From positions 1,240,001-1,304,000 of the forward strand of contig JAKVNF010000001.1 of assembly GCA_022483465.1 (NCBI GenBank): a stretch of 64,000 nt of DNA. Reading direction: 5' to 3'. The number at the start of each line of letters is the position of its first letter. Position 1 is the stretch's first letter. Positions 35,822 to 44,412 of the stretch are shown here, one piece after another. A program made the position numbers and the translations under genes. The notes under the pieces are model-generated. The model did not search any database, was not told where the DNA came from, and saw only the letters and a program-made list of their open reading frames with translations. This stretch comes from Lachnospiraceae bacterium (GTDB lineage: Bacteria > Bacillota > Clostridia > Lachnospirales > Lachnospiraceae).

Positions 35822-35857
35822 AAAAAGGCGCCCCACCGCAGCGGTGAAGCGCCTTTT
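35822..35857 (-). terminator. Terminator of the msmX-type gene
   Basis: On the minus strand GGCGCTTCACCGC / GCGGTGGGGCGCC is followed by TTTTT. Confidence 0.88.
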
Positions 35858-35881
35858 CTTCTTGTTTGGATGAATTTTCGA

Positions 35882-36991
35882 TCAGTTGGTGATGACCTTC
35901 TCGGTCTCCTTGTCGAAGACGTGAATCTTCTCGGTGTCGAGCGTGAAGTCGATGACAGATCCCGGTCTTGCGGTGGTCTTGGGATCGACACGGGCGGTCA
36001 CAGGGGTGCCGGCGATGTCGAAATACAGGAAGACTTCTGCGCCGAGCAGCTCATAGACGTTGATCTTGGTCTTGAACTCGATGGCAGCCTTCTGCATTCT
36101 GTCGTCATCATCGTAGATGTCCTCAGGACGGATACCCATGATGACGGTCTTTCCAGCATAGCCGCCGTCGATGAGGGCCTTGGACTTTGCCGCGTTGAGC
36201 GGGATGTCCTTGCCGTCGAGGGTGAGGAATGCCTGGTTGCCCTGCACCTTCACGGTCACATCCAGGAAGTTCATCTGCGGAGATCCCATGAAGCCTGCGA
36301 CGAACAGGTTGCAAGGAGAATCATACAGGTGCTGCGGGGTATCTACCTGCTGCACAACGCCGTCCTTCATGACGACGATTCTGGTTCCGAGCGTCATAGC
36401 CTCGGTCTGGTCGTGGGTGACGTAGATGATCGTGGTGCCCAGTCTCTGGTGCAGCTTTGCGATCTCGGATCTCATCTGGACACGGAGCTTAGCATCCAGG
36501 TTGGAGAGAGGCTCGTCCATCAGGAAGACCTTGGGGTTACGGACGATTGCACGTCCCATGGCGACACGCTGTCTCTGGCCGCCGGAGAGAGCCTTCGGCT
36601 TGCGGTCGAGGAGCTGGGTCAGATCGAGGATCTTGGCCGCGTTGCGGACCATCTTGTCGATCTCATCCTTCGGAACCTTGCGGAGCTTGAGTCCGAATGC
36701 CATGTTGTCATACACGGTCATGTGCGGATACAGTGCGTAGTTCTGGAAGACCATGGCGATATCGCGGTCCTTGGGCTCGACATCGTTCATGACCTTGCCG
36801 TCAATCTTGAGGGTACCGGAGGAGATATCCTCCAGACCTGCGATCATACGAAGCGTGGTGGACTTTCCGCATCCAGAGGGGCCGACGAAGATGATGAATT
36901 CCTTGTCTGCGATCTCCAGATTGAAATCCTTAACTGCTTCAAACCCGTTGGGGTACTTCTTATAAATATGCTCCAAACTCAGACTTGCCAT
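35882..36991 (-). CDS. msmX: Carbohydrate ABC transporter ATPase, MsmX/UgpC type
   Basis: A 369-residue ATPase of the CUT1 sugar-import type. Walker A is FVGPSGCGKSTTLRMIAGLE, the signature is ALSGGQRQRVAMGRA, Walker B is VFLMDEPLSNLDAKLR, and the C-terminal TOBE/regulatory domain includes MGIRPEDIYDD. I chose ATG 36991 after AGGAGG; the 30 upstream residues are not family-like. It stands alone, without permeases, as does the shared MsmX ATPase of B. subtilis that serves several importers. Codon use is less GC-biased than in neighbours, suggesting high expression. Confidence 0.92.
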   Translation of the reverse strand: MASLSLEHIYKKYPNGFEAVKDFNLEIADKEFIIFVGPSGCGKSTTLRMIAGLEDISSGTLKIDGKVMNDVEPKDRDIAMVFQNYALYPHMTVYDNMAFGLKLRKVPKDEIDKMVRNAAKILDLTQLLDRKPKALSGGQRQRVAMGRAIVRNPKVFLMDEPLSNLDAKLRVQMRSEIAKLHQRLGTTIIYVTHDQTEAMTLGTRIVVMKDGVVQQVDTPQHLYDSPCNLFVAGFMGSPQMNFLDVTVKVQGNQAFLTLDGKDIPLNAAKSKALIDGGYAGKTVIMGIRPEDIYDDDDRMQKAAIEFKTKINVYELLGAEVFLYFDIAGTPVTARVDPKTTARPGSVIDFTLDTEKIHVFDKETEKVITN

Positions 36992-37038
36992 TCTTAACCT
37001 CCTGTTATGGGTGTTCCCCACTTCGCTAACCAAGGTAT

Positions 37039-37067
37039 AGTATAAGCGCTCCTCGTTTTCCCGCCAA
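37039..37067 (-). promoter_or_regulatory. Promoter of the msmX-type gene
   Basis: On the minus strand TTGGCG and TATACT are 17 bp apart, about 50 bp before the gene. Confidence 0.7.
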
Positions 37068-37233
37068 TGAGCTAACTTCACGAAAATTTTGCGATTTCCT
37101 CGTCAACAATTTCAGTAAAAGTATAAAAGTTCATCTGTCTTCGTGCAAACCTACAAATATTTTTCGATCCTGCTGTGCACTTTTTCGCTCTTCCCGGCAT
37201 CAGTTTCCACTTTGTTCGTCATCCCGATCACAC

Positions 37234-37283
37234 AAAAAGGCGCCGCCCGATGCCCCTTGCGGGCAGATCAGGCAGCGCCTTCC
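37234..37283 (-). terminator. Terminator of the pyk-to-DUF624 gene run
   Basis: On the minus strand an interrupted GGCGC..TGCCC / GGGCA..GGCGCC stem ends in TTTTT. Confidence 0.85.
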
Positions 37284-37313
37284 ATTTGGTCGTCAGGTTT
37301 CCGGTTTCCGAAA

Positions 37314-38057
37314 TCAGGTGTGATCCGAGTTCTTCTTTGCCAGCTCCTCCTCGATCTTCCGGTTCTCCTCCTGCATGTCGGCGAGACTCCGGTAGGCATC
37401 CTCCTTCTCGGCTTCGTCGGCCTCCTCGTCCTCTGCGGCCTCCTCTTCGGGCTCAAAGGTCTTGAACACCGGGCTGTAGAGCCAGGCCATCACAAGGCCC
37501 GGGAAGGAGAGACCGAACATCAAAACCAGCGGCACCAATGCCGTCGTAAAGAGAAGCAGCAGTACCGGCAGTGCCCAGATGGCCGCCATACCCAGAGTCC
37601 GCGGGAACTTCCCGAGGCCCAGCAGGATGGAATTCTTCATCGTGGTCTTCACCGGGTTCGCAAAGTGCATCTGCAGCGGGAACAGCCACTGGCTGAAGAA
37701 GAACACCACCACCGCCACCGCGATGACAAGCGGCATCATGAACCCGGGGAAGAGCCCTGCGTTGGCGCGGATCATCTGGATATCGATCCCCAGCACCGCA
37801 AAGACCAAGAGCAGGATCAGCCACTCCCCGGTGGCCTGCTTGAAGTTGTCCTTGAAAGCCTGAAAGAAGGGCTTTGCGATGTAGGACTCCTCCTTGCGCG
37901 CCATCTTCAGCAGCACGTAGTGCATGGCAGACAGCGAGGCGCCGATCGTGAAGATCGGCAGACAGCACAGAAGCGTCAGAAGATTCAGGATGATCAGATC
38001 CGCCATCGCACTGAGGAACTGCATCACCGGGTTGTCCAGATTAAAGAGCTTGTTCAA
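37314..38057 (-). CDS. DUF624 (YesL-family) membrane protein
   Basis: A protein of 247 residues with about five hydrophobic segments: LIILNLLTLLCCLPIFTIG, WLILLLVFAVLGIDI, MMPLVIAVAVVVFFFSQWL, MAAIWALPVLLLLFTT and LVPLVLMFGLSFPGLV. The YesL family often accompanies carbohydrate ABC permeases. The tail is very acidic (EEEAAEDEEADEAEKED). It is the last gene of the long minus-strand run. Function unknown. Confidence 0.85.
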   Translation of the reverse strand: MNKLFNLDNPVMQFLSAMADLIILNLLTLLCCLPIFTIGASLSAMHYVLLKMARKEESYIAKPFFQAFKDNFKQATGEWLILLLVFAVLGIDIQMIRANAGLFPGFMMPLVIAVAVVVFFFSQWLFPLQMHFANPVKTTMKNSILLGLGKFPRTLGMAAIWALPVLLLLFTTALVPLVLMFGLSFPGLVMAWLYSPVFKTFEPEEEAAEDEEADEAEKEDAYRSLADMQEENRKIEEELAKKNSDHT

Positions 38058-38078
38058 GATCGTCTTCCTTTCTCGGAA

Positions 38079-38507
38079 TCAGTTGGAGGGGACAAAGAGC
38101 TGGGCAAAAAAGTCCGCGATCTTCTCCCGCAGGGTGTCGAAAAAGCTTTGCGTTGTCTTCTTTGCCGCGTCCTGGGCGGCACTGAGCGCATTCTCCCCGG
38201 CCTGCCGGGCCGCATCCGCGGCATCGCTCCCGGCGGCGGAAGCCGCCTCCTGGAGGGTGTCGGCGATGGCATCCCCGGCCCGCGCCTCGCTGTCTGCGAG
38301 GACGCTGGTCCCAAGGACTTTGTCCGTGACGCCGATGACAGACAGGCCGTGGTCCCGCAGAAAGTCCAGGGCCTCCAGCATCTGCTGCTTTGCGGGCTTC
38401 TCGCTCTGCACGTCCGGGACATAGGACCCGGCGGCAGACGCCTGCACCGGAATTGATGTGCCAAGAAGGCACAAAGCGGCGGCAAGGACCGCCATCTTCT
38501 TTCGCAT
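38079..38507 (-). CDS. Small secreted protein with signal peptide
   Basis: A 142-residue product. A signal peptide is clear: MRKKMAVLAAALCLLGTSIP followed by VQASAAGS, with likely cleavage after ASA. The mature part has a predicted helical, Ala/Asp-rich segment (AGSDAADAARQAGENALSAA) and ends DFFAQLFVPSN. ATG 38507 overlaps the metG stop by one base (TGATG), suggesting coupling. I do not recognise the family. Confidence 0.7.
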   Translation of the reverse strand: MRKKMAVLAAALCLLGTSIPVQASAAGSYVPDVQSEKPAKQQMLEALDFLRDHGLSVIGVTDKVLGTSVLADSEARAGDAIADTLQEAASAAGSDAADAARQAGENALSAAQDAAKKTTQSFFDTLREKIADFFAQLFVPSN

Positions 38508-40489
38508 CAGCTGACCACGGAGCCTGCGGGCAGATCCGGATTCTCCGGCGTCAGAAGGGCAAGTTTTCCGTCCGGTCCCTCGGCGCAAAGGAGCATCCCC
38601 TCGGAGAGGACGCCGGCGAGCTTTGCGGGCTTTAAGTTGCAGACGACGATGACCTTCTTGCCGACCATCTCCTCCGGCGTGTAGGCCTTGTGGATGCCGG
38701 AGACGATCTGACGCACCTGGTCTCCCACTTTGACCTTGCTGCACAGGAGCTTCTTGGAGTCCTTCACCGGCTCACAGGAGAGGACCTCGCCGACCTTCAG
38801 CTCAATCTTCGCGAAGTCGTCGATGGTGATCTCCGCCAGGGAGGTGTCGTCCTTCTTTGACGTCTCCCCCATGGCCTCCTGCTCGGCGGCATAGGCGGCC
38901 CGCTGCTTCTCCATGATGGCGTCCACCTTGTCCTTCACGTCCTTGTTGTAGTCGAGTCTTGCGAACAGGATCTCCGGGTTCTCCGTGACCTTGTTGCCGC
39001 TCGGATACTGTCCGAAGGTGCCGAGGGTGTCGAAGTCGTAGAGGTGATAGTTCAGCTGCTCTGCGATCTTCTGCGCGGTGCCCGGCAGGAACGGTGCCAG
39101 CATCGATGCGCCCGAGAGGATGCCCTCGGTCAGGTTGTAGAGGACGGTGGCGAGCCGGTCCTTCTTGGCCTCGTCCTTGGCGAGGGTCCAGGGCTCGGTC
39201 TCGTCGATGTACTTGTTCAGCCGCTTGAAGACGCCGAAGATCGCCGTGATGGCATCCGCCACCCGGAGCTCTTCCATCAGCTTCTCCACCTGCGGATACA
39301 GGGAGGTGACGGTCTGCTTTAAGTCCTCATCCACCGGTTCTGCCGTGCCGCGGTTCTCCACCACGCCGCCAAAGTACTTGTTGGACATGGCGATCGTACG
39401 CTTGACCAGGTTGCCCAGGGTGTTGGCCAGATCCGAGTTCGTGCGCTCCACCACCAGATCCCAGGTGATGACGCCGTCGTTCTCGTAGGGCATCTCGTGG
39501 ATCAGGAAGTAGCGCACCGCGTCCACGCCGAAGATGTCGACGAGGTCATCCGCGTAGATGACGTTTCCCTTGGTCTTGGACATCTTCTCGCCGCCCTGTA
39601 AGAGCCACGGGTGACCGAAGACCTGCTTGGGCAGGGGCTCGCCCAGTGCCATCAGGAAGATCGGCCAGTAGATCGTGTGGAAGCGGATGATGTCCTTGCC
39701 GACCAGGTGCAGGTCTGCCGGCCAGTACTTCTTGTACAGGTCAGAGCTGTTTCCGTCCGCGTCGTACCCAAGGCCCGTGATGTAGTTGGTCAGGGCATCG
39801 AGCCAGACGTAGACGACGTGCTTGGGATCAAAATCAACCGGGATTCCCCAGGAGAAGGAGGTCCGGGAGACGCACAGATCCTGCAGGCCGGGCTTTAAGA
39901 AGTTGTTCATCATCTCGTTCTTGCGTGAGACGGGGCGGATGAAATCCGGATGGCTCTCAATGTAGTCGATGAGCCGGTCCGCATACTTGCTCATCCGGAA
40001 GAAGTAGGCGGGCTCATTCTCCTCGTGCACCGTGCTGCCGCAGACCGGGCACTTGTCCCCGTCCACGATCTGGCTCTTGGTGTAGAAGGCCTCGCACTCC
40101 TTGCAGTACATTCCCTTGTACTGGCCCAGGTAGATGTCCCCCTGGTCGTAAAGCTTCTTGAAGATCTTCTGGACCTGCCGCTCGTGGTCCGGATCCGTGG
40201 TCCGGATAAAGCGATCGTAGGAGGTGCCCATCAGATCCCAGATCCGGCGGATCTCGGCGGCATTCTTGTCGACAAACTGCTTCGGCGTCATGCCGGCCCG
40301 CTTTGCCCGTTCCTCGATCTTCTGGCCGTGCTCGTCGGAGCCGGTCTGGAAGCGGACATCGTAGCCGTCTGCCCGCTTGTAGCGCGCAATGGAATCCGCC
40401 AGCACCGCCTCATAGGTGTTGCCGATGTGCGGCTTGCCCGAGGTGTATGCGATGGCGGTGGTGATGTAATATTTTCCTTTGTTCTGCAT
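38507..40489 (-). CDS. metG: Methionyl-tRNA synthetase
   Basis: A 660-residue class I synthetase. The HIGH-type motif is SGKPHIGNTYE, the zinc knuckle is CKECEAFY and CPVCGS, the KMSKS loop is EKMSKTKGNV, and the last 105 residues are the tRNA-binding domain (FAKIELKVGEVLSCEPV). I chose ATG 40489; the 30-residue upstream extension is not family-like. It attaches methionine to initiator and elongator tRNA. It follows map by 35 bp, so a start-methionine pair is co-transcribed. Confidence 0.95.
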   Translation of the reverse strand: MQNKGKYYITTAIAYTSGKPHIGNTYEAVLADSIARYKRADGYDVRFQTGSDEHGQKIEERAKRAGMTPKQFVDKNAAEIRRIWDLMGTSYDRFIRTTDPDHERQVQKIFKKLYDQGDIYLGQYKGMYCKECEAFYTKSQIVDGDKCPVCGSTVHEENEPAYFFRMSKYADRLIDYIESHPDFIRPVSRKNEMMNNFLKPGLQDLCVSRTSFSWGIPVDFDPKHVVYVWLDALTNYITGLGYDADGNSSDLYKKYWPADLHLVGKDIIRFHTIYWPIFLMALGEPLPKQVFGHPWLLQGGEKMSKTKGNVIYADDLVDIFGVDAVRYFLIHEMPYENDGVITWDLVVERTNSDLANTLGNLVKRTIAMSNKYFGGVVENRGTAEPVDEDLKQTVTSLYPQVEKLMEELRVADAITAIFGVFKRLNKYIDETEPWTLAKDEAKKDRLATVLYNLTEGILSGASMLAPFLPGTAQKIAEQLNYHLYDFDTLGTFGQYPSGNKVTENPEILFARLDYNKDVKDKVDAIMEKQRAAYAAEQEAMGETSKKDDTSLAEITIDDFAKIELKVGEVLSCEPVKDSKKLLCSKVKVGDQVRQIVSGIHKAYTPEEMVGKKVIVVCNLKPAKLAGVLSEGMLLCAEGPDGKLALLTPENPDLPAGSVVS

Positions 40490-40524
40490 GGTTATGGCCT
40501 TCTTCCCGCGCGAATGGTGCGCAA

Positions 40525-41403
40525 TTATTTCGACAGGACTTCGCAGCCGTCCTCTGTCACCAGGACCTGAACCTCCCACTGCGCGGAGGGCTTTCCGTCC
40601 CTGGTGTAGATGCTCCAGCCGTTGCGGTCGTCCTCATAGACCTCGTCACTGCCCATGTTGACCATGGGCTCGATGGTGAAGCACATCCCGGGCACCATCA
40701 GCATCTCGGTGCCGGGAAGGGAGACGTAGCTGACGAACGGGTCCTCGTGGAACTCCAGGCCGCAGCCGTGGCCGCCGATCTCCTTGACCACAGAGTAGCC
40801 GTTCTGCAGGGCGTGCTGGTGCACCGCATTGCCCATGTCGCCCAGGGTGTGCCAGGGGATCACGTTCTTGATGCCGACCTCCACGCACTCCTTCGTGACC
40901 TCCACCAGGCGCCGGTTCTCCGGCGACACGTTCCCGATGCAGAACATCCGCGAGGAGTCCGAGAAGTACCCGTCCAGAATCGTGGAGCAGTCCACGTTGA
41001 CGATGTCCCCGTCCTGCAGGATGACCTTGTCGGAGGGGATGCCGTGGCAGACCTGGTCGTTGACCGAGGTGCACACGCTCTTGGGGTAGCCCTCATAGTG
41101 GAGATCCGCGGGGATGCCGCCCATCTTCACCGTCGTGTTGTAGACGATGTCGTCGATCTCCTGCGTCGTCATGCCCGCCTTGATCTTGTCTCCGACCTCG
41201 TCGAGGACGGCCATGTTGATGACCGCGCTCTTCTTGATGCCCTCCACGTCCTTCGGGAGCTTCAACAGGCTCCGGTCGGGCACGATGAAGCCCCGGAGCT
41301 CATACTCCCGGATCTTCTCGTCGAATTCCATGTGGCAGCGCTTGTACTTCTTTCCGCTGCCGCACCAGCAGGGGTCATTCCTGTCCAGTAACTGATAACT
41401 CAT
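40525..41403 (-). CDS. map: Methionine aminopeptidase with SEC-C zinc tail at the N-terminus
   Basis: This 292-residue type I enzyme removes start methionine. It opens with a SEC-C motif, NDPCWCGSGKKYKRCH, thought to bind zinc and contact the ribosome. The metal-binding core has Asp in DIVNVDCSTILDGYFSD, His in GGHGCGLEFHEDP, and Glu in TIEPMVN. It overlaps rpe by ATGA. Confidence 0.95.
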   Translation of the reverse strand: MSYQLLDRNDPCWCGSGKKYKRCHMEFDEKIREYELRGFIVPDRSLLKLPKDVEGIKKSAVINMAVLDEVGDKIKAGMTTQEIDDIVYNTTVKMGGIPADLHYEGYPKSVCTSVNDQVCHGIPSDKVILQDGDIVNVDCSTILDGYFSDSSRMFCIGNVSPENRRLVEVTKECVEVGIKNVIPWHTLGDMGNAVHQHALQNGYSVVKEIGGHGCGLEFHEDPFVSYVSLPGTEMLMVPGMCFTIEPMVNMGSDEVYEDDRNGWSIYTRDGKPSAQWEVQVLVTEDGCEVLSK

Positions 41404-42077
41404 TTTTCTGCGCTTTCCCAGTCCTTGAAGTGATTCACAAAATATGCTGTATTTTCCCCGGGACTCCCACGAAACACCGAGGAGCCGGAGACGATGACGT
41501 TGGCACCGGCTGCGAGCACCGTGTCCACGTTCTCCTTCGTGATGCCGCCATCCACCTGGATGTCGATGTGCCGGCCGTTTCCATACTTGTTGATCAGGTA
41601 TCCCGCCTTGCGGATGCGCTCCGTGGAGGCAGGCAGGTATTTCTGTCCGCCAAAGCCGGGCTCCACCGTCATAACCAGGATCATATCCACCCGGTCAAGG
41701 TACGGAATGATCACATCCACCGACGTGGAGGGGCGCACCGCAAGGCCCGCCCGACAGCCCACCTCGTGGATGATCTCCAGGGCCTGGCCCGGATCATGGG
41801 TCGCCTCGTAGTGGACCGTGATGCAGTCGGCGCCGCAGGAAGAAAACTCCTCCATGTACCGCTCCGGGTTCTGCACCATCAGGTGGACATCAAAGAACAG
41901 ATCCGTGTTCTTCCGGATGCTCCGGATGATCGGCGAACCGAAGGAGATCTGCGGCACAAAGGTGCCGTCCATCACGTCGATGTGCAGCCAGTCCGCCCCC
42001 GCATCGCGGACCTGCCGAATCTGTTCCCCCAGGATATTGAAATCTGCCGCCAGGATGGACGGCGAAAGTCGGATCAC
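41400..42077 (-). CDS. rpe: Ribulose-phosphate 3-epimerase
   Basis: A 225-residue TIM barrel. Motifs are LSPSILAADF, WLHIDVMDGTFVPQISFG, DVHLMVQNPERY, VMTVEPGFGGQKY and IQVDGGITKENV, which supply the metal ligands and catalytic Asp pair. It interconverts ribulose-5-phosphate and xylulose-5-phosphate. It follows the transketolase pair by 35 bp, consistent with a shared pentose phosphate unit. Confidence 0.96.
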   Translation of the reverse strand: MIRLSPSILAADFNILGEQIRQVRDAGADWLHIDVMDGTFVPQISFGSPIIRSIRKNTDLFFDVHLMVQNPERYMEEFSSCGADCITVHYEATHDPGQALEIIHEVGCRAGLAVRPSTSVDVIIPYLDRVDMILVMTVEPGFGGQKYLPASTERIRKAGYLINKYGNGRHIDIQVDGGITKENVDTVLAAGANVIVSGSSVFRGSPGENTAYFVNHFKDWESAEK

Positions 42078-42112
42078 GGCTTGTTCCCTCCCCTTTTCCT
42101 CCCCTGATGAAC

Positions 42113-43054
42113 TTACGACTGAATAAACTCCCTTGTCACAGCGGCGATGCCGGCCCCATCGAGGCCGTACTTAGCCACGAGCTCTGCGGCCGTGCCGGAC
42201 TCTCCGAAGCGGTCCTTCATGCCGATCCGGCGCATCCTGGTCGGGCACTTCTCCGAGAGCACCTCTGCCACGGCAGAGCCGAGGCCTCCGGTGATCCAGT
42301 GCTCCTCGCAGGTGACCACCTTCCCGGTCTTTGCCGCGGAGGCCACCAGCAGGTCCTCGTCGATGGGCTTGATCGTGCAGATGTCGATGACCTCTGCGTC
42401 GATCCCCTCTCCGGCAAGGGCCGCTGCCGCATCCAGGGCGCCTGCCACGCAGATGCCGGTGGCAACGATCGTCACATCGTGTCCGGGGCGCAGGATCCTG
42501 CCCTTTCCGATCTCGAACTTCAGGTCCTCGTCAAACACCACCGGCACCGCGTACCGGCCAAAGCGCATGTACACCGGCCCCTCGTGGGCTGCCGCTGCCC
42601 GCACGCAGGCCCTTGCCTCCACGTCGTCTGCCGGGCTTAACACCACCATTCCCGGGATTCCCCGCATCAGCGAGATGTCCTCGAGGCACTGGTGGCTCGC
42701 GCCGTCTTCGCCCACCGTGATGCCGGCGTGGGTGGCGCCGATCTTCACGTTCAGATGCGGATAGCCGATGGAATTGCGCACCTGCTCATAGGCGCGGCCC
42801 GAGGCAAACATCGCAAACGTCGAGGCAAAGGGGATCTTCCCGCAGGTGGCAAGGCCCGCCGCCACGGTCATCATGTTCCCCTCCGCGATGCCGCAGTCGA
42901 AAAACCGCTCCGGGAACTTCTTTGCAAAGTACGAGGTCCTGGTGGACTCCTTCAGGTCCGCGTCCAGCACCACGATGTTGGGATTCTCCGCCCCCAGCTC
43001 CTCGAGGGCGTGTCCGTAGCTCTCTCTCGTTGCAATCTTTTTCGTCTCTGCCAT
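42113..43054 (-). CDS. Transketolase C-terminal subunit
   Basis: The product has 313 residues and covers the pyrimidine-binding and C-terminal domains of transketolase: RTSYFAKKFPERFFDCGIAE (with the TPP-activating Glu), IGATHAGITVGEDGASHQ and EEHWITGGLGSAVAEVLSE. I chose ATG 43054, eight bases after AAGGAGG, over GTG 43060. It pairs with the N-terminal subunit, whose stop lies two bases before this start. Confidence 0.94.
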   Translation of the reverse strand: MAETKKIATRESYGHALEELGAENPNIVVLDADLKESTRTSYFAKKFPERFFDCGIAEGNMMTVAAGLATCGKIPFASTFAMFASGRAYEQVRNSIGYPHLNVKIGATHAGITVGEDGASHQCLEDISLMRGIPGMVVLSPADDVEARACVRAAAAHEGPVYMRFGRYAVPVVFDEDLKFEIGKGRILRPGHDVTIVATGICVAGALDAAAALAGEGIDAEVIDICTIKPIDEDLLVASAAKTGKVVTCEEHWITGGLGSAVAEVLSEKCPTRMRRIGMKDRFGESGTAAELVAKYGLDGAGIAAVTREFIQS

Positions 43055-43056
43055 GG

Positions 43057-43896
43057 TCACGCCTCCTTCGCAAGCTCTTCGTCAATCCGGTCCAGGTCCT
43101 GCATGGCCGTCTCGTACTGCTCCGCATTCGGTGCCTTGCCGTGCCATCCCGCCTGGTTCTCCATGTAGGAGACGCCCTTGCCCTTGATGGTGGAGGCGAG
43201 GATCAGCGTCGGCTGTCCCTTGGTATTTTTTGCCTCCTGGAAGGCAGCACGGATCTCGTTGAAGTCATGCCCGTTGATCTTGATCACATGGAACTTGAAC
43301 GCCGCAAACTTCTCGTCGATCGGCTTGGGGCTGTTCACGTCGTCGATCCTGCCGTCGATCTGCAGGTTGTTGTTGTCCACGATCACGCACAGGTTGTCCA
43401 GGTGCTGGTTGCCCGCAAACATCGCGGCCTCCCAGACTTCGCCCTCCTCCAGCTCGCCGTCGCCAAGGAGCGTGTAGACCCGGTAGTTTTTTCCGTCAAT
43501 CTTCCCGGCAAGGGCCATGCCGCAGGCCGCGGAGATTCCCTGTCCCAGGGAGCCGGAGCTCATGTCCAGGCCCGGCAGGTACTGCATAGAAGGGTGTCCC
43601 TGGAGTCTTGCGCCCAGATGGCGGAAGGTGGGAAGCTCCTCCTTCGGGAAGTACCCCCGCTCCGCCATGGCGGCGTAGAGGCCGGGGCAGGTGTGGCCCT
43701 TGGAGAGCACAAACCGGTCCCTGTCCGGATCCCTCGGGTTCTTCGGATCAATGTGCATCTCCTCGAAGTAGAGGAAGGTGAACAGATCCGCCGCGGAGAG
43801 GGATCCGCCGGGGTGTCCCGCCTTGGCAGAGTAGACCTCTGTCACGATGTCCCGCCGCACTGCATTTGCCGTCTTTTTCAGCTGTAAGTTGTCCAT
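43057..43896 (-). CDS. Transketolase N-terminal subunit
   Basis: The 279-residue diphosphate-binding half of transketolase: SAKAGHPGGSLSAADLFTFL, SKGHTCPGLYAAMAERGYF, and the TPP/Mg motif LLGDGELEEGEVWEAAMF with DNNNLQIDG. Split transketolases are common in Firmicutes and archaea. I chose ATG 43896 after GGAGGG. With the other subunit and rpe it forms the non-oxidative pentose phosphate block of this gene run. Confidence 0.94.
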   Translation of the reverse strand: MDNLQLKKTANAVRRDIVTEVYSAKAGHPGGSLSAADLFTFLYFEEMHIDPKNPRDPDRDRFVLSKGHTCPGLYAAMAERGYFPKEELPTFRHLGARLQGHPSMQYLPGLDMSSGSLGQGISAACGMALAGKIDGKNYRVYTLLGDGELEEGEVWEAAMFAGNQHLDNLCVIVDNNNLQIDGRIDDVNSPKPIDEKFAAFKFHVIKINGHDFNEIRAAFQEAKNTKGQPTLILASTIKGKGVSYMENQAGWHGKAPNAEQYETAMQDLDRIDEELAKEA

Positions 43897-43963
43897 AGAG
43901 TACCCTCCATCTTTTCTGCCAAACCTGCCAGTCGATTTTACCATATGCCACCGCGCCGTTCCA

Positions 43964-44407
43964 TCATGTCTCCAGCGCAGCCGCCAGCTGCTCCATGGCG
44001 TCCCGGTCCCAGAGGATCACGTTCAGCCGCGCCGCCATCTCCCGGGCCGGGGCGGTGAAGTACTGGTTGGTCATCACGATGCCGGCCATCCTGCCGTAGT
44101 AGTCCCGGCCGGCGTAGATCTCCTGCACCGCCGAGACGCCCACCGGCCCGTCCCAGCACTTGCACTGGATGGCCAGTGTCACATCTCCCTGCATGCACAG
44201 GATGTCCGCGCCGAAGTCCCCGCTCCCGCGGGTGACCTCCACATGGGTGTAGCCGTTGGCCCGGAGGAGATCGGCGCAGTAGTACTCAAAGTCGTGCCCC
44301 TCCATCTCATCCATGTCGACGGGCTTCTCCCGCCGAAGGTACCGGAAGATCAGAAAGGCCGCAGCGGCCGCGGCACAAACCAGCAGAACTGCCGCTATGC
44401 TGTTCAC
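43964..44407 (-). CDS. Membrane-anchored Mrr-type nuclease-like protein
   Basis: The N-terminal 25 residues form a membrane segment (VLLVCAAAAAAFLIFRYL). The rest is a restriction endonuclease-like (Mrr_cat) domain: FEYYCADLLRANGY, then VTRGSGDFGADILC and LAIQCKCWDGPVG, giving the Glu..Asp..Gln-x-Lys active site. GTG 44407 sits eight bases after AAAGGGG; GTG 44416 overlapping the phosphoesterase stop is the alternative. No methylase or other defence gene is next to it. The role may be nucleic-acid cleavage near the membrane. Confidence 0.78.
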   Translation of the reverse strand: MNSIAAVLLVCAAAAAAFLIFRYLRREKPVDMDEMEGHDFEYYCADLLRANGYTHVEVTRGSGDFGADILCMQGDVTLAIQCKCWDGPVGVSAVQEIYAGRDYYGRMAGIVMTNQYFTAPAREMAARLNVILWDRDAMEQLAAALET

Positions 44408-44412
44408 CCGGA

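Noticed and set aside
36991-37081. Longer start of the msmX-type gene
   Set aside because: The extra 30 codons cross the promoter -10 box and show no family similarity.
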